Shown piece by piece: positions 32,397 to 35,905 of a DNA stretch of 35,905 bases (within the stretch, counting starts at the first letter, position 1; each line of letters begins with the position of its first letter). This DNA comes from an uncultured Mycoplasmatota bacterium. Its GTDB lineage: Bacteria > Bacillota_I > Bacilli_A > RF39 > UBA660. The notes beneath the pieces were generated by a model. It saw nothing but the letters and a program-made list of their open reading frames with translations, was not told where the DNA came from and searched no databases. Made by a program: the position numbers and the translations under genes. Location of the stretch: positions 1-35,905 of the forward strand of contig URYZ01000006.1 in assembly GCA_900552235.1 (NCBI GenBank), given 5' to 3'.

Positions 32397-32405
32397 CTAA
32401 TTCAT

Positions 32406-32437
32406 AAAAAGAAAGCATTTTTTAATACTTTCTTTTT
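32406..32437. terminator. Bidirectional terminator between SEDS gene and csoR-like gene
   Basis: AAAAAGAAAG and CTTTCTTTTT around a 12-base loop with U-tracts in both directions. Confidence 0.75.
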
Positions 32438-32442
32438 CTACA

Positions 32443-32727
32443 TTATTTATTTATTTTCTTTAGCATATCTACTATTTCTGTAACAACTTTAGCATTTTCT
32501 TTTTCAAGATTTGAAGTACTTGAATATAAATATTCTTGTAAAATTGTCTTAGATAAACTAGCTATAGATCTTTCAGCAGCATATAATTGTGTAATAACAT
32601 CATCATAGTTTTTATCATCTTCGATCATTCTTTTTACACCATTTATTTGTCCTTCAATTACACTAAGTCTATTAACTACTTTTTTCTTATTATCTCCAAG
32701 ATAAGATTTATTTTTATTACTTGCCAT
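32443..32727 (-). CDS. CsoR-family repressor-like protein without the metal ligands
   Basis: A 94-aa helical protein (start at ATG 32727, placed after AAAGGA; the frame opens at 32745). RLSVIEGQINGVKRMIEDD is the CsoR/RcnR hallmark, followed by DVITQLYAAERSIASLSKTIL. In CsoR, copper is held by Cys, His and Cys in the patterns xCxDV, EQHxxxC; here these are Tyr41, Tyr66 and Ser70. The protein therefore should not sense copper by the standard site, nor persulfide (CstR) or formaldehyde (FrmR), which need the first Cys. No metal transporter is linked. The ligand and operator are unknown. Confidence 0.85.
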   Translation of the reverse strand: MASNKNKSYLGDNKKKVVNRLSVIEGQINGVKRMIEDDKNYDDVITQLYAAERSIASLSKTILQEYLYSSTSNLEKENAKVVTEIVDMLKKINK

Positions 32728-32772
32728 ATATACCATTCCTTTCAAAGTTTATAACTTCATTTGTATAAATAG

Positions 32773-32801
32773 ATTATACACTATTACAAGGTATTTGTCT
32801 A
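32773..32801 (-). promoter_or_regulatory. Promoter of the csoR-like gene
   Basis: TAGACA (32796-32801), 17 bp and TATAAT (32773-32778), about 45 bp upstream of the gene. Confidence 0.65.
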
Positions 32802-32878
32802 TATAGTAAGCCAAAAAATCGTATGCCAAATTTTACCAAAATTTTACATTTAGTAAAAAAATAGTTATCACAAGTTCT

Positions 32879-33388
32879 TTATTTTTTATAACCTAATTTA
32901 GTAAATGGAAATAATACTAAATTAGCACTTCCTAAAATTTTATCTTTACTAAAACAACCAAAAGTTCTACTGTCAAGTGAAACTTCACGATTATCTCCCA
33001 TAACAAAATAACAATTTTCTGGTATTTTTTTTAATTTAAAATCACCTAAAGAAAAATTAGTTGTATAAACATCTTCATTTAAAAATGGTTCTTTTATATA
33101 CTCCCCATTTATATATAATTTATTATCAACATATTTTATTTCTTCATTAGGAAGACCTATTACTCTTTTAATAAGTAATTCTTTATCCATTTTAACTACG
33201 ACAATATCAAATCTTTTTATATCATTTTTATTATATTTTATTTTATTTAAAATCATTATTTCACCATTTTTTAAAGTTGGATCCATACTTGTACCATTTA
33301 CTCTAACTGGTGTAATTATAAATGTTCTTATTAAAATAACCATAACAATAATTAAAAGATAAATACTTATTTCTTTAATTTTTTTCAT
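32879..33388 (-). CDS. lepB: Type I signal peptidase
   Basis: Cleaves signal peptides of exported proteins on the outer face of the membrane. The 169 aa have one N-terminal helix (about residues 5-25). NGTSMDPTLKNGEI carries the nucleophile Ser, DKELLIKRVIGLP the general-base Lys, and the conserved box YFVMGDNREVSLDSRTFG is complete. It is of the single-helix Gram-positive SipS type. It follows rplS across a terminator, so it is expressed either by read-through or by a weak promoter that I could not place. Confidence 0.95.
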   Translation of the reverse strand: MKKIKEISIYLLIIVMVILIRTFIITPVRVNGTSMDPTLKNGEIMILNKIKYNKNDIKRFDIVVVKMDKELLIKRVIGLPNEEIKYVDNKLYINGEYIKEPFLNEDVYTTNFSLGDFKLKKIPENCYFVMGDNREVSLDSRTFGCFSKDKILGSANLVLFPFTKLGYKK

Positions 33389-33412
33389 ATAGCACCTTCA
33401 AATATTATAAAA

Positions 33413-33435
33413 AGGACAAAGATTATTTTTGTCCT
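33413..33435 (-). terminator. Terminator of rplS
   Basis: AGGACAAA, loop, TTTGTCCT, with TTTTTAT following on the minus strand. It covers the rplS stop codon. Confidence 0.75.
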
Positions 33436-33767
33436 CTTTCAGTAATTCTATATTGGCCTTTATAACCTTTTAAGAAATTTAATTTAGCACGTCTAACTTT
33501 ACCTTTCTTAATAACAGTAAGTTTAGCGATTTTTGGTGAGTTAACAGGGAAAATTCTTGTTACTCCTACACCTGCTGATTCTTTCCTTACAGAAAATGTT
33601 TCACTAACATCTGAACCTTTTTTTGCTACGACTACTCCTTCATATGCTTGGATACGTTCTTTTTTACCTTCGATTATTTTATAATCTACACGTACTGTAT
33701 CTCCTACTCTAAATTCAGGAATATCATTTCTTATTTGTTTTGCTGCAATAGCGTCAACCTTATTCAT
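33423..33767 (-). CDS. rplS: Ribosomal protein L19
   Basis: A 114-aa protein of the 50S subunit at the 30S-50S interface. It shows FRVGDTVRVDYKIIEGKKER, IQAYEGVVVAKKGS, SVRKESAGVGVTRIFPVNSP and a basic C-terminal stretch KVRRAKLNFLKGYKG, all typical of L19, at the normal length. It has its own promoter (33862-33890) giving a leader of about 88 nt, which could hold autoregulation as known for L19 in some Firmicutes, although I see no convincing hairpin in it. It is the last gene of the rimM-trmD-rplS order. Confidence 0.97.
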   Translation of the reverse strand: MNKVDAIAAKQIRNDIPEFRVGDTVRVDYKIIEGKKERIQAYEGVVVAKKGSDVSETFSVRKESAGVGVTRIFPVNSPKIAKLTVIKKGKVRRAKLNFLKGYKGQYRITERGQK

Positions 33768-33861
33768 TATACTTCATCTCCTTTTCTTTCCCACAATCAT
33801 ATTTAAGTTATAAACTATTTTATACATATAAAAACATTGGATTGCTTTTTTCACGTTTTTA

Positions 33862-33890
33862 ATGATAACATAAATTTATTAATTTGTCTA
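33862..33890 (-). promoter_or_regulatory. Promoter of rplS
   Basis: TAGACA (33885-33890), 17 bp and TATCAT (33862-33867) preceded by TGT. It separates rplS from the trmD unit. Confidence 0.65.
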
Positions 33891-33916
33891 CTTAATTATA
33901 TTAAATTAAATTAAAA

Positions 33917-34363
33917 TTATCTTCCTTTACTCTTTTTTTCACTATTTTCTTTAGAATTTAAATAAAGTTTTCTAAGTTTTACTTCATTTTCAAGTATTTC
34001 AAGCTTCTTTAGCATAAGTTTATATTCTTTTTCTTTCATATATTCCTTATATTTAGTATCTAAAAGTTCTTTAAATTTAGCAATTTCATTTAAAGCAAGT
34101 GTAACACTTTCTTCTCCTGTTTCATCGTCATCATATATAAAAGATATAAGTTTTAAAATTCTTTCTAAAGTCTTCTTACACTTTTTACTAATTAATTTTT
34201 CTATTAATGAAGGATTAATAATAACCATCTCATCAACATTAATGATATCTTCTTTAGATAATTTATTTTTAGGCTTAAAATCATACCCTTTTAAACTATC
34301 ATATTCTTTATAAGTAATTGTTTGTGTATTTTCATCTTTTGTTACAACAAATCTTTTTGTCAT
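33917..34363 (-). CDS. Unknown protein between trmD and rplS
   Basis: Not recognised. It has 148 aa. The N-terminal part reads KRFVVTKDENTQTITYKEYD and the middle is helical and acidic; the last 50 residues are a Lys/Glu/Leu helix (EYKLMLKKLEILENEVKLRK) that looks like a coiled coil. No membrane segment, no motif. It starts 17 bp after trmD in the same operon. The usual genes in that position in Bacilli (none or rplS itself) do not match. Confidence 0.6.
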   Translation of the reverse strand: MTKRFVVTKDENTQTITYKEYDSLKGYDFKPKNKLSKEDIINVDEMVIINPSLIEKLISKKCKKTLERILKLISFIYDDDETGEESVTLALNEIAKFKELLDTKYKEYMKEKEYKLMLKKLEILENEVKLRKLYLNSKENSEKKSKGR

Positions 34364-34380
34364 AATATCATCTCCTACAA

Positions 34381-35043
34381 CTATGAAAGTAAATCTTTTC
34401 TTTTTTCATTTGTTAATCTTAGTTGTTCACTTCTTCTGTATTCATCTATTTTTTTATGATCACCAGATAGTAATACATCAGGAACTTTCATACCTCTAAA
34501 ATTTCTTGGTTTTGTATAAACTGGATAATCAAGTAAATTATTATTAAATGATTCATCTTCTAAAGATGTATCTGTAATAACACCATCAATAAGTCTTGTA
34601 ACAGAATCTGTTATTACCATACTGGCAAGTTCTCCTCCAGTTAAAACGTAATCGCCAATTGATATTTCTAAATCTACTAATGTCCTTATTCTATCATCAA
34701 AGCCCTCATAATGTCCACATATAATTATCAAATGTTTAAAGTTTGTTAATTCTTTAGCTAGTTTTTGATTATATGTAACACCAGTTGGAGTAAGTAATAT
34801 AACATAGCTATCATCTGTTCTTATACTTTCAACACAGTCAAATATTGGTTGACAAGTAAGAACCATTCCACTTCCCCCACCAAAAGGTGTATCATCTACC
34901 TTTTTATGAGGATCTTTTGAATAATCTCTAAAATTTATTATATTTATAAAAACTTTCTTCTTTTCAATTGCCCTTTTAATGATTGATGTATTTAAAAAAT
35001 TATCAAACATAAAAGGAAATAAACTAAGTATATCTATTTTCAT
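34381..35043 (-). CDS. trmD: tRNA (guanine(37)-N1)-methyltransferase
   Basis: Methylates G37 of tRNA next to the anticodon, preventing frameshifts. The 220-aa SPOUT enzyme has the signatures DDTPFGGGSGMVL near residue 51, LLTPTGVTYNQKLA near 83, IIICGHYEGFDDRI near 106 and SIGDYVLTGGELA near 131, the last two forming the trefoil-knot SAM site. It overlaps rimM by 4 bp (ATGA), so the pair is coupled, as in other bacteria. It ends 17 bp before an unknown gene. Confidence 0.97.
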   Translation of the reverse strand: MKIDILSLFPFMFDNFLNTSIIKRAIEKKKVFINIINFRDYSKDPHKKVDDTPFGGGSGMVLTCQPIFDCVESIRTDDSYVILLTPTGVTYNQKLAKELTNFKHLIIICGHYEGFDDRIRTLVDLEISIGDYVLTGGELASMVITDSVTRLIDGVITDTSLEDESFNNNLLDYPVYTKPRNFRGMKVPDVLLSGDHKKIDEYRRSEQLRLTNEKRKDLLS

Positions 35044-35516
35044 AAAAGCCCTTCCATATTTTTTACTATCATCTTTTTATTTTTTAAATCTACTTTTTCT
35101 ATAAAATTTTCATTTTTTGGAATAAATACTCCTGAAATATCAATAATAAAATTACCATGTCCGGCATCAAATATTCCTGAAACTTTACCTATATTTTTAT
35201 TTTTATAAAATACATTTAATCCTATTAAATCACTATTTAAATAAGTATCAACTTTTATATCACTTCTTAAAATATATAAAAAACTACCTCGATATTTAAT
35301 AACTTTATCTATATTATCTAATGTTTCAAAAGTTAATAAATCATATTCATTTTGTTTTCTAAAGTTTCTAAGTTTATATAATTCTTTATCTTTTCCTATA
35401 TAAAAATTAAAACCATTTACATATATTTTATCTTTATAATTAAAGTTAGATTTAACTTTAACTTCACCATTTAAACCATGCGTTGTATATATTTTACCAA
35501 CATTTACATATTCCAT
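35040..35516 (-). CDS. rimM: 16S rRNA processing / 30S maturation factor
   Basis: Helps mature the 30S head region by binding S19. The frame opens at 35537, but GGCGGTGAT lies just before ATG 35516 (MEYVNVGKIY), which is chosen and gives 158 aa. The N-terminal barrel holds VGKIYTTHGLNGEVKVK and the C-terminal PRC-barrel holds DLIGLNVFYKNKNIGKVSGIFDAGHGNF. IPKNENFIEKVDLKNKKMIV ends the domain. It has a TATAAT (35543-35548) close upstream but no clear -35. It is the first gene of the trmD unit after a terminator. The ffh and rpsP genes usual upstream are absent here. Confidence 0.93.
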   Translation of the reverse strand: MEYVNVGKIYTTHGLNGEVKVKSNFNYKDKIYVNGFNFYIGKDKELYKLRNFRKQNEYDLLTFETLDNIDKVIKYRGSFLYILRSDIKVDTYLNSDLIGLNVFYKNKNIGKVSGIFDAGHGNFIIDISGVFIPKNENFIEKVDLKNKKMIVKNMEGLL

Positions 35517-35570
35517 ATAAATCACCGCCAAATTCAATTTTTATTATACAATAAAAAAGAAATAAAAAAA

Positions 35571-35588
35571 AGACCTAATTTTAGGTCT
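35571..35588 (-). terminator. Terminator of the right-edge gene
   Basis: AGACCTAA and TTAGGTCT with a 2-base centre (the real loop is 4-6 bases), followed on the minus strand by TTTTTTTTATTTC. It overlaps the stop codon of the gene. Confidence 0.75.
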
Positions 35589-35904
35589 AATAAGCAAAAG
35601 TATAATATACTTCAATTTTATCATAATTAACTTTACCATAATTTATTTTATTAGGTGTTAAATCTGAAGATGGGATCATCATTTTAGGTATCATTACATT
35701 TGATTCGAATTTACTATTATTTTTTATATTTTCAATTCTAATATTATCTGCCCCAATTATTTTATTATTATTATATAAAACAACAAAACCAATTAAAGCA
35801 TTTAAATCTTTGCCTGTTTTATTTATACCACTTATATTAATATTAGTATCATTTTCTATAACACTTACATTTGTTTTAGTATTATTTATTTTATCAACAT
35901 CTAT
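35587..35904 (-). CDS. 3' end of an unknown secreted-type gene (partial)
   Basis: An open frame of 105 codons running in from the right edge and ending at TAG. It reads NVSVIENDTNINISGINKTG, later ALIGFVVLYNNNKIIGADNI, and VMIPKMMIPSSDLTPNKINYG near the end, Asn-rich and beta-like. The pattern of an Asn-Ile-Ser-Gly-x-x-N-x-T start and an aliphatic central strand is reminiscent of the FxLYD type domain, as in the gene at 24219-24818, but this is a guess. The start is outside the window, so signal peptide and size are unknown. Codon use is like the neighbours. Confidence 0.6.
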   Translation of the reverse strand: MDVDKINNTKTNVSVIENDTNINISGINKTGKDLNALIGFVVLYNNNKIIGADNIRIENIKNNSKFESNVMIPKMMIPSSDLTPNKINYGKVNYDKIEVYYTFAY

Positions 35905-35905
35905 A

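Noticed and set aside
33830..33860. L19 leader hairpin (AAAAAC/GTTTTT) before rplS
   Set aside because: The promoter at 33862-33890 would start transcription near 33855, so one arm would be mostly untranscribed. Only the leader length is noted.
1..35905. Mycoplasma-type genetic code (TGA read as Trp)
   Set aside because: Several genes end in TGA (for example dnaG, the first coat-like gene and the SEDS gene) and tryptophans are TGG, so the standard bacterial code fits.
1..35905. CRISPR array, prophage or insertion sequence
   Set aside because: No regular repeats with spacers, no transposase, integrase or phage structural genes, and no terminal inverted repeats with target duplications were seen.

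Overview
The window is very AT-rich Bacillota DNA with Gram-positive promoters, strong AGGAGG-type ribosome binding sites and U-tract hairpin terminators. Gene order is partly shared with Bacillus: a dnaG-rpoD-trmK operon with yqfQ beside it, a yrzB/recD2/AI-2E/alaS neighbourhood, and rimM-trmD-rplS followed by lepB. TGA is a stop (for example dnaG, the first coat gene and the SEDS gene), so the code is standard and not the Mycoplasma code. CotY/CotZ-type coat proteins, a KinB-like kinase and anaerobic nucleotide metabolism suggest an anaerobic, possibly spore-forming member of Bacilli near Erysipelotrichales or the Mollicutes-adjacent uncultured gut lineages. That placement is inference.

Layout. 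1-235: start of a secreted or membrane protein gene whose promoter spacer holds a G8 tract. 236-5284: a dNTP operon (NrdD-like pseudoenzyme, NrdD, NrdG, Dut) facing a Crp/Fnr regulator, with a perfect 16-bp palindrome between them. 6.1-9.3 kb: a small membrane protein, fmt, an unknown gene and a kinase-like protein. 9.3-12.0 kb: two D,D-carboxypeptidases (PBP5 and VanY types) and an unknown gene. 12.1-16.1 kb: yqfQ-like gene, trmK, rpoD, dnaG. 16.2-17.2 kb: anchored surface protein with a consensus promoter. 17.3-24.2 kb: short alaS, cmk, AI-2E transporter, YtxH-like protein, recD2, DUF1292 protein and an unknown membrane protein. 24.2-27.3 kb: FxLYD protein, nitroreductase, a structured intergenic stretch, lipoprotein and membrane protein. 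27.4 kb: tRNA-Met. 27.5-32.4 kb: cell-surface and sporulation-like genes (NPETG protein, histidine kinase, EIIB-like protein, two coat-like proteins, SEDS protein). 32.4-35.9 kb: CsoR-like regulator, lepB, rplS, unknown gene, trmD, rimM and the end of one more gene.

The main novelty candidate is the nrd locus. An NrdD paralogue keeps the ATP-cone and the barrel framework but lacks the active-site cysteines, the zinc site and the glycyl-radical domain, and it leads the operon of the real enzyme. It could be an allosteric or regulatory partner. Other degenerate-site proteins are an EIIB-like protein without its phosphocysteine, a CsoR-like protein without the Cys-His-Cys ligands, and possibly the kinase-like protein. 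A short AlaRS sits at the conserved alaS locus, and the G8 promoter at the left edge looks like a phase-variation switch.
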